64,000 nucleotides of DNA from Mugil cephalus (lineage: Eukaryota > Chordata > Actinopteri > Mugiliformes > Mugilidae), in NCBI RefSeq assembly GCF_022458985.1, contig NC_061786.1:20772974-20836973 (forward strand), in the 5' to 3' direction. The notes under the pieces were generated by a model. That model worked only from the letters and a program-made list of their open reading frames with translations. It was not told where the DNA came from and made no database searches. Position 1 is the stretch's first letter. Every line of letters starts with the position of its first letter. The position numbers and the translations under genes are program-made. Positions 11,869-23,926 of this stretch are shown one piece after another.

Positions 11869-12864
11869 TCTGCTTCCATTTGACTCCTCCGCCTCCTTTG
11901 GTAAACAGTTAAAGGGGGAATATGTGCCCTCAGCTCGGCCTCACAGGCCACGTGTTGCCTATAAAACATTCTGCTATTTGCATTTTTAGATGTGTTTGTT
12001 CTCGGTCGTCCAGGTCGAGCGGAAACTAGGGCAACTAGACTTATTGAACATGTTTCATCCGTGTGGCTTTCTGCTTTGAATTTGAGGAAACAGTTTCCCC
12101 AAGTCAATGAATGCTACTGTAATGACCCATTAATGTCCAGAGACTCCAACCTGAGGATGTGAATTTGTGTGTTGTGGGAACACGTGTTGAAACTGGGTCA
12201 TGCAGCAAGATAAACAACCCCAACAACGACAAGTCATTCTGCAAAAGAACGGTTAATTCACATTATTTCACATTTCTGACCAATAGAAGAAGCAAACAGT
12301 TCATGTGAGACCCACCAACATCTCAAACACTGATGTGGTTCTGTTCAGCTGCTGGTAACATTTAGTAAACTTACTTTTCCTCATTTATCTGATCTGATCC
12401 TCTTCGTCTACTGTCACGACTCGTGCATAAATTTAAAACAAAACTTCCTTTACTCTTTTAAACCATGTTTCTGACCATAGAGTTATCTGCTTTGGTGAGT
12501 TGGCCTTGTTTCTGCTTGTTTGTTTATTAGTAGTAGTAGTAGTGGTGGTAGTGGCAGGCTGTTGCTCCTGGGAGGCAACGCTTTGGGTAAAAGCATCCGG
12601 TGGCTTGCACAAAAAAAAGAAAAAAGAGACGGCACGTAGGCACGGCCATAAAGCACATGCAGTCACTCATGTATTGACTAATACCTCCTGGTTTATCCAC
12701 GAGTGCTGTGCAGCAGTAACAGACTCAGAGATCGTTCTTTAAGACAGTAACACTCAGTCAGGTGTGGACGACGTTGCTTTAACACGACTTAAGAACTACT
12801 GACAGTATATATCTGTGTATCTGTATCATATTTATGTGTTTGTTTATTCAACCACTTTCAATCT

Positions 12865-12965
12865 TTCCCATTTCAATTTCAATTTTATTTATATAGAGCC
12901 AATAACAATACAAATTGGCTCAAGACGCTTTATAAAAACCAGCCTGCAAACTCCAGAGAAACATA
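12865..12965. repeat. Common teleost interspersed repeat fragment
   Basis: The pattern TTCAATTTTATTTATATAG, followed by AATTGGCTCAAGACGCTTTATA, is the 'tttatttatatagcgc ... caaggcgctttata' type of short repeat seen throughout fish genomes. A related unit lies at 60,175-60,345. Confidence 0.5.
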
Positions 12966-13129
12966 TTTCCACTGAACTCTACTCACTTTTTTGTTTTGTT
13001 TTGTAGTGAGCCACTTAAACTTGGCGCAGCTTTGATATATGTTTTACATTCATATAGTATTTCCTGACCTTTTTCTCACTGTCCCCACAGGGATCATAGT
13101 CTTATTCTGTCTTAATGCGACGTAAACAT

Positions 13130-15355
13130 GAACAGAGACTCACTTTTAGTATTTTTACTTTATTTATCGGATAAAATCTATAAAATATTCCACAAAAAAA
13201 AAAAAAAAAATACAATACATCATGAGTTTTCATCTTATTACCCAGCGCCCTTCAGTTACATTTATATCATATACAAAGACACACAGTTTGTGCTTCACAG
13301 ACCCCACTTTCATACACGTATAAATAACACTGCAACTTCCTGCTTCTTAGTGTGTAAAAGTTTTTTTTTTTTTTTTTTTATTACTATTATTTCTCAAATC
13401 CAAACCGATTCACGTCGCGTGTCTGAGCAGAGGAGCAAAAACAAGTTGTTGTCGGGAGCTGCTGCTCGTGCGTCTCGTGCGATTGGTCGGTGGTTTGAGT
13501 CCGGGCGAAAACAAGCTGCAAAACTCCTCCTACATGAACGAGTGACGCATTCTGCTTCCTCCCACCCTCCTCCTCCTCCTCCTCCTCCTCCTCCTCCTAT
13601 TTCTCCCTCCTGGCCCTCACGGCCACCTCCTCCCTCAGCGAGTTGGCTGTCAGCTTGTCAGGATACATTAAGCTCATGTGCTTCTAGTACTCACTGAGCA
13701 CAGAGGGGGGAAAAAGGCCAAGAACAGAGAAGAAGAAGAAGAAGAAGAAGAAGCAGGTTTTATGTAACCTCATCGCAGGTTTTTAATCGATGAAGCTTTC
13801 AGAATAAAAGGTCCAGTAGTAAGGCACGTTGTAGAGAGAGAAGAAGAAGAAGAAGAAGAAGAAGGAGAGATGGTCGGATATTCAGTTTAAAATGCTTTGT
13901 GTCTGGCTCACCGGGAGTTAAACAGGAGTGTCCAGGTAAACCAGCAACAAACAGGAGGTAGAACAGGAGTAAACCACAAACACTCCAGAATCAGATTCAT
14001 GCAGCCGCTCGCTCACTTAGATCTCGTCTACTGGACAGGAGGTCGGAGTCTCAGGTAGAAACACATAGAAAACTGTCTTCTTTTTTTTTTTTTAAACTCC
14101 CAGTGAAGCAGCAGTGATAAAATTCATACCATCAAGGCCATAAAAACACACAGGCGTCTGCTGCCCATTTACAATTTTTGGGACTCAACCGTTCGCAACC
14201 TCGGTCGCAAACCAGACTGGGATCAACATTTCTATTTAAAATACATATTTTCTGCTGCCTTCATGACAAGTTGGATTTACCGTAAATACGAGCTGCCTCG
14301 AGAGGACAAAAAAAAACAAAACAAAAAAAAACAAAACAAAAACTGTAATTTCTTGCACACAGAAGGTCAAAAAGAAATCATAAGTTACACTCACACCCAG
14401 CAATAGACTCTACATATAAAGTTATGTTTGTGGTGGACTTTTCATTCATAAATAAGAATCGTTTTCTCGCTTTTACAACTGGCGGCCTTTTCGAATAAAT
14501 ATATAGATTTTAAATGTCCTGGGTAGGTGGTGCCGTTCAGTCCTGAATCCTGAAAACAAACCCGAGGCCTTTGCCCCCACCGGCCCGGCTGAAGCACGCC
14601 CTCTTGAGTAATTGAAGGGTTTTCAATTAATAATCAACCCGGGTCTGATCTAACAGACCACGGAGGCTCAGGTTCCTTCTTCCTGAGTTCTTCCTGAAAG
14701 CTGCTTCTGCTAAAACTTACAAAAGGAGAAAAAATAAATACGAGATTTTTACGGCTCCATCTGCATTTACAGATTTACAAAAATAAGGAAGATTCGTCCC
14801 GCGTCCGTTGTAACACTTCCCTGACGAGTGTTGCAACGCCGTTTTGTCTAGACGCTTCTGCTCTCACTGCACATTAACACTAAGAGGCGACTGATGTGGA
14901 TCTATAAAAGGAGAAATGGATCTTTTTGAGCGTGCGCGATGAAATGCTTTGAAGCTGCGGTTAGAAAACATAGATGGGACGTTTGGAGACAGTTTGGAAA
15001 TAGACTAGACTCTGCTTTCTTAGGTAGCTGTTTAACTGATGAGTGATTTTTTTTTTTTTTTGTAAATCTAAACAATGAATCAGCTAATGCCGCTAATCGT
15101 TTCTGGACTCGCACCACGTGAGGTTTCACGGTGCTTGAGTCACGTGCAGCCGTCGACTGGTCCCTCCTATAAGAGGTATGTGCACAACAGTTAGTGTGTC
15201 ATTCGTCCTCATAAACCCGTCCTGAGCCTGACTGTCAGATGGAGCCTTAAAAATCTTTAAAAAAAGTTCACGGGAGAAAAACAGCGGCTCCCGATCCTGA
15301 TTCCTTGATTTATCCAAGTGCAGTAAAAATGTCCAGAGGGGTTTGTCTCCGCTGA
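13130..15355 (-). other. 3' UTR of the sertad-like gene
   Basis: This is the region downstream, on the minus strand, of the stop codon at 15,356. The reverse complement carries AATAAA-type signals near 13,153-13,160, a plausible distal end. Purine runs on the sense strand lie at 13,562-13,597 (GAG repeat) and pyrimidine runs at 13,728-13,753 and 13,841-13,862 (GAA on the + strand). The UTR extent is inferred from the polyadenylation-like signal and the long UTRs usual in this family. Confidence 0.45.
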
Positions 15356-16165
15356 TCACGACTTGACCAGAATCTCCATGATGTGGTCCAGATCGTTCAG
15401 GTCCAAGAGGCAGGACTGGAGGCTCCCGGCTGAGGAGTGGCCGCCCGGGCGCACTTTGGCGTCCTCGTCCGGCCACAGCGACACGCTGACGGGCCACAAA
15501 GAGCCCGACGACCAGGCGGAAGGCAGGTCCGAGGTCTCGTACATCGACGTGTCGATGTCGTCGAAGATATCGTCCAGGGTGAGGTCGCTGAGGTAGCCCA
15601 TGGCGTTTACTGCATCGCTGAAAGAGGTGACGGTCGCGGCGGGCGGAGGCGGAGGCGGAGGCGGCGGCTTCTGCAGCTCCGCCGCGGAAATGTTTACCTC
15701 CTGAGAGGGGAGCTCTGGGGATTTCTCCCCGTCGACCTCACCCTCCGCGCACCCGGGGCAGGTGAGCGACACGTCCTCCCTGAAGTCGTCCCTGAGGAGG
15801 CAGGAGTCGGGACGCACGGCGTCGGGGGCCCTCGCCCCCTCGTCGCTCCTCATCTCCTCCTGGATCTGCCTGAGCGTGTTGATGAGCAGCACCGAGCGGC
15901 GCAGGCTGAGCTCCATCCCGGCCTGGTAGCGCTGCAGCTTCTCCAGGCAGAGGCCCAGCACCCGCTGCCGCTGCTGCTGCTGCTGCAGGTGGCTCATGTC
16001 CGGTTTGGTCGGGAGAAACTCGTCTTCCCGTTCCACCTCCACCTCCACCTCCACCTCCTCATCCTCCTCCTCCTCCTCCTTCCCGATCTGCTGCTTCTCC
16101 TCCATCACCTCGGCCTCCAGCTCCTCCAGGCAGCTCCACTTCCGCTTCACACCTCGACCCAACAT
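15356..16165 (-). CDS. SERTA domain-containing protein (SERTAD1/2/3-like)
   Basis: A 269-aa protein in one exon. Known family members are small nuclear co-regulators that bind PHD/bromodomain proteins and act with E2F/DP. The N-terminus starts MLGRGVKRKW, the basic cyclin-A-binding and nuclear-localisation style motif of the family. An acidic Glu/Val run spans residues ~30-48 and a Gln run 61-65. The SERTA motif at ~66-106 includes SLRRSVLLINTLRQIQEEM. A Pro run lies at ~167-175. The C-terminus has DLTLDDIFDDIDTSMYE (~194-210) and ends LNDLDHIMEILVKS, both hallmarks of TRIP-Br proteins. I chose the Met at 16,165 because the family start MLGxGxKRK lies there. It follows a splice acceptor (CCAG at 16,169-16,172), so the longer open frame to 16,240 is intronic. 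The exact paralogue (1, 2 or 3) is not decided by this sequence. Confidence 0.93.
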   Translation of the reverse strand: MLGRGVKRKWSCLEELEAEVMEEKQQIGKEEEEEDEEVEVEVEVEREDEFLPTKPDMSHLQQQQQRQRVLGLCLEKLQRYQAGMELSLRRSVLLINTLRQIQEEMRSDEGARAPDAVRPDSCLLRDDFREDVSLTCPGCAEGEVDGEKSPELPSQEVNISAAELQKPPPPPPPPPAATVTSFSDAVNAMGYLSDLTLDDIFDDIDTSMYETSDLPSAWSSGSLWPVSVSLWPDEDAKVRPGGHSSAGSLQSCLLDLNDLDHIMEILVKS

Positions 16166-17049
16166 TGACCTGGATCGATTGATGCAAGGACATCTCCAGT
16201 TAGTTTCTAATTTACTGATAAAACACCACAGGTCGTTCACTAGTGGTTAAGCTTTGCCACTCAGATAATACAAGAGACATTAATGATTAGTTTTACACGT
16301 ATTATTTTAAGCTCTGCACGTACAGAGCGACCGAAAACCTATTAAAATCCGTCTCCTCAAACTTTTGGCGCTGAGACCAGGTGCATCAGGCTCCATTGCC
16401 GTGTTATAAACCAGTTTATGTAAGAGCACTAAGCAACGCAGACCTGCCTCCCCTCCCACTTCATTACATTACTGCCACATTCAGATCAAAAGCTTCGAAA
16501 GAAATGTATATAAAAAAATAAAAAAAAATCAACATTAATAAAAGCAGAGCTGCAGTTTGCGAAGAGGAATGTGTTATTTCAGACATTTGGTAAGGGAACG
16601 TTTCAGCTGCTGTGAGTCACTGTCAGACACTCCTTCAGGCTGACAGACTTTATTCATCCTCACAGACATGACTTGGATACCCTCGGATCTCCGTCTGTCA
16701 AATTTTCTCAAAAATTACTTCAAATTAAGTCAAATTTTTGAGAATTTTTGACCCTATTTGAAGAAGCTGCTCAGTCTAAACCAATGCAGCTTTATAAAGA
16801 CACGGAAATAAAGACAAATCCACGCTTAAATAACTTATTTATTCCATTTAGGAGGATTAATTTCGACCACATTCTCCACTCTTTAACCCACTTATTTATA
16901 ACAGGACCCCCCTAAGAACAGCCTGAACCCCCTTCACGGTCCCCAGACTTCAGTGGGAACAAAAACGAAACCCGAGTTTTAAAAAGGCAAAACTCGACTT
17001 CAGCTCCTTTAAACGACAAAAAGAAAGACCAGTTATCAAACGTGAATGA

Positions 17050-17400
17050 ACCAACCTTACGCGTCCTTGGGAAGTGTCATGAGGTGGGAGAAATCCGTCG
17101 TGTCCTCGGCTCGTTTTCGCTCCGTCGTTCCTCTGCTACCAAGACCCGGAGTATGAGGAATGTACGGTCCATCCAGAGCACAGCAGCGGGGGGAGGAGGC
17201 GGAGCCGCCGGCGGGGGGAGGAGAGAGGAAGGAAGGAAAGGAGGGGGGTAGCGCCGGTAGCTCCAGAGCAGCGGCGTGCGATTGGTCCGAGTGGCCGCTT
17301 ATCAAAGCTCCTCCTCGGCCACTCACGGGGCAGCGAGTGTGCGGCGGCGTGTTTCTGCCGCGTTCAGGAGCGACCTGTAAAACTCAGAGCCACAAAAACT
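17050..17400 (-). promoter_or_regulatory. Probable promoter and 5' UTR exon of the sertad-like gene
   Basis: A CpG- and GC-rich island lies 0.9-1.2 kb upstream of the CDS. On the minus strand a donor-like GC|GTAAGG lies at 17,061/17,060, which could join to the acceptor just before the start codon at 16,165. An inverted CCAAT box (GATTGGT on +) lies at 17,280-17,286. The island sits where a family-typical non-coding first exon is expected. The open frame on this strand has no conserved domain and is taken as UTR. Confidence 0.5.
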
Positions 17401-17459
17401 CAAGAGAAACACGTGAACGTCGGAGTTTACGAGGACACGAGCTCGGATTGACCCTCAAA

Positions 17460-18209
17460 GCTGTGCACAACACTTGATAAGAATGTGAGGATACACCCAG
17501 GTCACGATTCGATGCGGTTTCCGATACTTTGTTAACGATACGATTTTTTTAAATGAGCTTCCAGATGAGTTATGACTGAAAAGATTATTTCTCAAACCAA
17601 AAAACAAAAAAACAACAAAAAAAAAACACATTTGTAACTTCAAAACACAAATATATATATTAAGATATATATAAACTACAGACGATATTTTTCCTCCTTA
17701 TTTCTCTGAGGGACCGAAAACTGTGCGATGCATATGTCCTCTCAAAAGTACAACTGATATTATCTTTAATAACATAAAAAAATAAAAATAAAAAATAGAT
17801 CTTTAAAATATATTACATATAAAAATAACTATATGAATAATACAAATAAACAAAATCTCTTCAAATAAACAAACTAAGGCCCTGCATGTGTTTCTAGTTC
17901 GACGGGATGTTGTTTTAAGGAAAGTCAGCATATCTCGTTCCGCCTAAAAACCGGACAGTGACTTACAACGCCGAACACGTGCACTCAAACCTAGACTACG
18001 CCCTAATATTTGATAAAAGCAGGTTTAAAGTGAAACTGGGGTTTCCCCTCTTTCCCACCCCCTCTGCAAAAATCATCTTCAGTGTCACTTTTAGACCAGG
18101 GTTCGGGGGGGGGGCCCACATTCAGCCCAATTTGTTCTCAAGTGGGTCCGAACCTGTAATAAAACCTGTAATATAACAGAATGTTTACATTTAATAAACT
18201 TTAAGAAAA
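17460..18209. other. Intergenic, no gene recognised
   Basis: AT-rich DNA with an AT-repeat patch near 17,650-17,670 and a G-run at 18,104-18,112. No supported gene. Confidence 0.5.
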
Positions 18210-18425
18210 ATAAATGCACTTTGGGCACTTATTTTTCTTAAAGTTTTCTCATGAGGTGGTTTTTCAGACGTATCAATATAAAAGTTTATCGCAAAACTGC
18301 CGTGGAAACACTTTTTTCCGCATTTCACCGTTGTCACCAGGGATGTCGCAGAGAATTTAAGAGAACTATGGGTTATCGCAATTATTGAAATTTCCAAAAT
18401 ATCGCTTTTATTTTGCAAAAAAAAT
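18210..18425. repeat. Interspersed repeat, copy 2
   Basis: Reverse-complement relative of the block at 3,640-4,030, sharing GTGGTTTTTCAGACG and the flanking ATATAAAAG. It is shorter than copy 1. Confidence 0.6.
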
Positions 18426-19199
18426 AAAATGTAACAGAAACTTGTGTTGTGTTCCGTCCAGAGGATAAATAATGAGTATTATGAGATATTGTCAGGTACA
18501 GGAGGTGTTTATCGTGAGTGAGTGGGTGTGTGCCCGGGTGGGGCAGGGAGTGTAAGGGTATGTGGATGTGGATGTGGAACCTACACATGTGTCTCGGGGA
18601 AGGTGTGTGTAATCTGAGCTGTCGTTGTATGTCGACATACAATGACTGATTCTGCAGGACAATATACGACCAGTTTACAAACAGTTAAAACATAAATGCA
18701 GCTTCTAATGACTAATTTCACAGGGAAAGAAGGAAAACTGGTTTTTCCGTGACACATGTTAGTTAATGTGTCATCAACCCGACAAATACATGTTATGGAC
18801 TAAATTTCTTAGTTTTGCTCAATAAAAGCGTCAAAAAAGCGTTTAGCGTAGTTCCTATGTGTCTTATGAATCCTGACATGTTCTGCAGACTCACATTTAA
18901 CGCCCAGATTTGTCTCATCCAGTTACCACATGCAGCGTTTTCCTCTAATAATCAGGATAAAAACTCATTTAACCACATCAGTCAGATCAGATTGGGGCCA
19001 GTTTAAACCTCAGATAATTTATTCAACAGAAAAATATTTTGTTGTCTCCGTCCTTCAAACAAAAAAAGTGTCTTATTATTATTATAACTTTATTATTATT
19101 ATGTTTATGGACAAAGTGCACATACATTAAACAGTGTCAGACATGTACGACACCACGCTGAAAGCATTGCACAGAAACACACAAACACAGGGTATATTT

Positions 19200-19930
19200 T
19201 TAATATTAGCGCTGGTAATTTATATTAATGAGGCTGTTGTTCTTCTTCGTATTTATTAAAACAGATTTGTGGGAAACTTCTTGTTCCAAAATACTTAAAT
19301 TCTTTCATAAACGCAGATAATAGTGTCAAAAAAAGCCGGTGTGTGTGACCTTATTAATGAAACATGGAATAAGTAAACCATTAACTAACAGTTCTGACTT
19401 CGTGAGACAGTTTTAGAGAATGTTGAACACATTTATCACTGATTTGTATCGTGGCTCTTTTATGTTTTGACCCAGTTGTTATTACTTATTGTTTTAAATT
19501 CCCATATAATTGTAGATAATAGTGTCACAAATGCACGTGTTTGTGTGTGTGTGTCCTCTTTAATGAAAGATGGAATAAATAAACTATTAGAACACATTAA
19601 CTTATAGTCCTGACTCCATTAGACAGTTTTAGAGAAACTTGTATCATGTTTGTATTATTGTTTTGTCATTAATTATAGTTTTATTCGAGTAGTTTTTCTT
19701 AAATTCTTTCATAAACACAAATAATAGTGTCACAGATGCAGGTGTGTGTGTCCTCATTAATGGAAAATGGAATAAATAAACTATTAAAGCACAGTTTTAG
19801 AGAACGTAGAACACATTCATCGCTGGTTTGTGTCACGTTTCTATTAGTTTTTGACCCAGTTGTTATTAATTATAGTTTTTATTTTGGTAGTTTTACTTAA
19901 ATTCCCCCATAGATGCAGGTAACAGCGTCG
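19200..19930. repeat. Tandem array, period about 200 bp
   Basis: The phrase AATAGTGTCA, followed by a GTGTGTGT patch, TTAATGAAA and GGAATAAATAAAC, recurs near 19,320, 19,515 and 19,725. A degraded fourth copy lies near 19,910. Each unit also carries TTAGACAGTTTTAGAGAA and GACCCAGTTGTTATTA-type segments, so whole units rather than only the microsatellite are repeated. Confidence 0.7.
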
Positions 19931-21130
19931 TGGTGTATGACACCAGAGAGTATCACCGGTGTGCCAGCACTGGAAGTATCTAGAAGGCCGGGGGTGTTTG
20001 CGGTGAGCACCTGAACGCAGCATTTTAAAGGGACAGACTCAGAAGGGAAGAGGAAGGACGTGACCGGAAAGACGGGGAAGGCAAACGCCAAATAAGGCAA
20101 CTCTTGATTCACCGTTTCTTTTTTTTCGTTCTTCTTTCCTTTTTTTTTTTTTTAATTAATTTTTTTATTTTTTCCTCACCCAGGTTGCACAGCTACACAT
20201 CTACTTCCTCCTTCCTCGTCTGATGTTATAACACCTTGTCTGTTTTTTTTTTTAAAAAACGTGAGCTCTTTAAATTGCATTCCTGTTGCAGCATGTGTGT
20301 GTGTGCGCTCAGGAGGATATATCGGGAACCGAGGGGAGGAGGAGGAGGAGGAACCAAAAACTGAGTCCTGTTAGTACTTTTAAACCCCGAAGGTGCACAG
20401 ATCTCCAGACAAGTGTAGCCCTTGTGCGTCTGGTGTATTATGAGCGTTAAAGGTCGAGCTAACTGCTCCCGGACACGTCCTCTCAGCATCACATGCTCCA
20501 AACTTTAGGTTTTCCCGATACATTTCTGAAGCCGCGTTTATTGTCTCCGATGTCTCGTTTCCCTGAGGCTGCCTCCTTTTTTCCCTTTTTTCTTTTTTTT
20601 GTGCTGACTCACCGAGAAGCCCATTAATCTTTAACTACAGGCCCCGGCCGAGACGAAGGCGGCAGGCCAGCGTGCGAAGTGAGCTCATAAATTGTATGAA
20701 CACAAAAAAACAAAACAAAAACAAAAAAAAAAACACCTTTTGTTAGTTCAAGACGAGATGTGACCTTGAGCTCGGGCACGTTTTTTTATAAAAAACTTCT
20801 GACTGCGTGTTGTGGTGAACACAATGACCCCGTTGTGTCGTTGTAGCTTCATGTTTAATGCAGAATGTCACGGTCCAGCGTCACCATGTGACAAGCAGCA
20901 GCAGCAGCAGCAGCACAACTAATTCAATTTGAGCATTTTTGAAGTTTTTATTTTGATCTACGCCCTCGACCGACCGACCGACCGACCGATGGACGGACGC
21001 TCTTTATTCAGGATTCTAGGTTTTTAATTTGACTTAATAAAGTGTTAACACAGTTCAACATAGAACAGTTCAGTTGTCGTGTTCTTATTAATTATTGTCG
21101 TGTTCCAGTAGTTTTATTCTTTTAAACTCG
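19931..21130. other. Intergenic with simple repeats
   Basis: Contains a GGA repeat near 20,336-20,350, a GCA repeat at 20,897-20,914 and a CGAC repeat at 20,965-20,987. No gene is recognised. Confidence 0.5.
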
Positions 21131-21144
21131 TTACTGATGTTTAC

Positions 21145-22086
21145 GTTCCTCCTCAGTCAGGTTTCTACTTCCTCCTCCTTCTCCTACTTTTACTTTTCCT
21201 CCTTTCTCTCCCCCACTTCCTCCTTTCACTATTGTCGCTCTACTCCTCCTCTTTATACCTCCTCCTTTCTCCCTTATCTTTCTCTCCTGCACTTTCTCCT
21301 TCTCTTATCACACGTGCTCCTCTTCCTTCTCCCTCTTCTTACTTAACACCTCCTTCACTTCCTCCTTTTCTACTTCTTACTCCCCCTTCGTCTGCTTTCA
21401 CTCCAACATCCTCCCATTTCTCCTCACCTCCTCCTCCTTTTCTTCTTCTTCTCCTTTCTACCTCTTCTTCATTGTTTATTCCACTTCCTCCTTTTCTTTC
21501 AACTAATCTCCCTATTTACTCCTCTTCTTTACACCTCCTTCTTTCTCTCCTCCACTTCCTTCTCCCTTTTCTTTTTCACTTATCCTTACTCCTCATTCTT
21601 ACTTAACACCTCCTTTCTCTTTTCCTTCCTCCCTTTCTTCTCCTCCTCATACCTACTCCCCACTTCCTTCTTCCTCATCCCTCCACTTCCTTTTCCGCTT
21701 CTTACTCCCCCTTCTTCTCCAACATCCTCCCATTTCTCCTCACCTTCTCCTCCTCTTAATCTACCCCTCCTAATTTCCTTCTCCTCCTTTCTGACCCCTT
21801 TTTCCTCATTTATTCCTTCTTCATCTAATGTTCCTCCTTTCTCTCCTCCACCTCCCCGCTTTTCTTTCAACTAACCTCCCCATTTACTCCTCTTCCATAC
21901 ACCTCCTTCTTTCTCTCCTCCCTTTTCGCTCTACATCTCCACACCTCCTCCTTTCTCTCTTCCAACTCCTCCCCCTTTCTTCCTCTCCTCACACCTACAC
22001 ACATTTCCCTCCTCCTCCTCTTCCTGTTCTACTTCTTACTCCCCCCTTTCTCCTTCTCCTATTTCACCTCCTCCTCCTCCGTCGTC
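21145..22086. repeat. Polypyrimidine tract of about 940 bp with internal repetition
   Basis: The + strand is overwhelmingly C and T, built from CCTCCTTTCTCTCC-like words with occasional A. Larger units repeat. ATTTACTCCTCTTC followed by ACACCTCCTTCTTTCTC occurs near 21,515 and again near 21,881. AACATCCTCCCATTTCTCC occurs near 21,404 and 21,720. The open frames in all frames across it are composition artefacts. It lies just beyond the inferred 3' end of cdca4. Confidence 0.85.
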
Positions 22087-22144
22087 CATATAAACAGTCA
22101 CAGAAACTTTAGCCCGAAACAAACCAAACGTCCACGTCGTCTTA

Positions 22145-23926
22145 TCAATAGTTGCACCTTTTATTATAAAAAATATTTACAAAGATGCTACAATGTTTTT
22201 TTTTCCTTAATATAAAAAAATGCATACATTTTACAACGATAATTAGTCTTTGAAGTTCTAGCTCCCATTCAGACCAGCGTGACATCCTTCAGGAGTGTGG
22301 TGGTAAGGTATTCAGCGTGTCGTAATACTGTACTTTAGTCAATACATTTCGTTTGCCTGAGTTAATTAATCTTCATCGCGACGAGAAGGAACAATTTCGG
22401 GAAAAAAAAAAAAAAAATGCATTTGATTTTCCACATATTCAGGAGAAAGGCAACTGTTTGCATAAAGGAATTAAAGGACTTTTGAGTTGTATACAGTCAG
22501 TTTGAAACACATGACAGAGCTGCATAGTAATCGGAATAGAAACCCAGTTATTATTATTATTATGACTATTATAAAAAATAAAAAAAAAAATAGGAATAAA
22601 TAGGTACTGCATTGAAAACGGAGGGTAAAATTTGGATAAATATAATTTCATCAGGCCTCATGGTTGAATTGATAATATGGCGTGTCTGTACCTAGATACA
22701 ATAAATACAATAAATAAAAAAAAAAACAATAAATTAGATGGGTTAACACACAGAATTCCTCGTTTGTAAGAACAAAACGAGAGAAAGAAATATGGCTTCT
22801 TGATGCAGTTATCACTCCGGTGGTTTCTCTCCGAATGCTTCAGGAAAATTGTTAGCGACAGCAGGGCAGGAAAAATCTACAACTTACCAGAAATGATAAA
22901 AGTTCAGGAGGAATTTTTCCTGCCCTGCGTCTGAGAAAAAAAAATAAAAATAAAATAAAAAATGAACCAACAGTGCCTACAAAGTCCTGACGCCTGTTAC
23001 AGTCAACGTGTTATACCAAACCATGGGAAGACACTTGTCTCAAGTCTGGCTACATTTAAAATCTTAAAAACGGCTTGGGAGACGGGAAAAAAAGAAATAA
23101 TAATTATAATAATAATAATAATAATATCAAATGACGCTTGCAAAAAATCCCCCAGCTGTATAATGCAAAAAAATATATTTCTATATACACATACGTACAT
23201 ATACATATATTCCATTCATAATTGCTCAAATCTTTTTTTTTTTTGTTGTTGTTTTTTTTTTTTAGGAAAATATGCATTGATAGACTCATAGATTTGGATT
23301 TGTTCTGGTTTCTGATGCATGTAGTGTGTGTGTGTTTGTTTGTGTGTGTGTGTGTGTGTATGTATATGTGTGCGTGTGTGTGATGGGATTGTTCCTCGGT
23401 CCATGTAACAATAAATAGAAATGGACAAAGTGGCTGAAGAGAGTAACGACCAGAAGGAGCTAGTATGACAGAATGTATGACAGACGTAAACATGGAAAGT
23501 ACGTAAATAAGAATGCATCAAGGTATAAGGTAATTATCTTCGCCTTCGACACAGATGTCGTCTAGTTTTGGGTTTTCTCTTAAACAAAGTAGGAAACTAA
23601 CCGCTTCGCCCTCAGGCTGGGATGGCTCGTCCTCAAACACGCCAAATTTTTAATTACGTTTTAGTTTTGTTGTTGTTGTTGTTGTTGTTTGGGTCCCGCC
23701 TACAGCAGCTGCCGACTCGACTCCAGAGCCGCTCCCAGGATCAGTTCGGCGCGCCGTTACTTTCCCACCTTGTCCCCCCAAAAACCTCCAACAATCCGTG
23801 TGTGTAACAATACCACATACAGAACATGCACACGTGTACTGTGCATAGTCTGGAAAAGAGTCTGTGGGATGAGTTCAGGCCGGTGGGTGGGGTGGGGGGT
23901 CGGGGATGGGGAATGTTCCGAATGTT
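22145..23926 (-). other. 3' UTR of cdca4
   Basis: Downstream, on the minus strand, of the stop codon at 23,927. The sense strand has AATAAA-like signals near 22,155-22,165 close to the end of unique sequence. Embedded repeats include ATT runs (22,552-22,563 and 23,106-23,126), a TG/CA tract at 23,323-23,382 and a TTG run at 23,669-23,690. The extent is inferred. Confidence 0.45.

Larger units (their letters stand above)
10985..13085. other. Intergenic, no gene recognised
   Basis: No supported gene. The stretch contains a CTCF-like site at 11,851-11,868, a GTA/GTG simple repeat near 12,529-12,552 and a short interspersed repeat at about 12,865-12,960, listed separately. Confidence 0.5.

Noticed and set aside
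15437-16168. Long + strand open frame opposite the sertad-like CDS
   Set aside because: Composition shadow of the GC-rich minus-strand exon. It encodes Leu/Arg/His-rich sequence with no domain, while the minus strand has a clear SERTA protein.
21095-22112. Ser/Leu/Pro-rich open frames over the polypyrimidine tract
   Set aside because: They arise from C/T composition, which lacks stop codons. No start context and no similarity.
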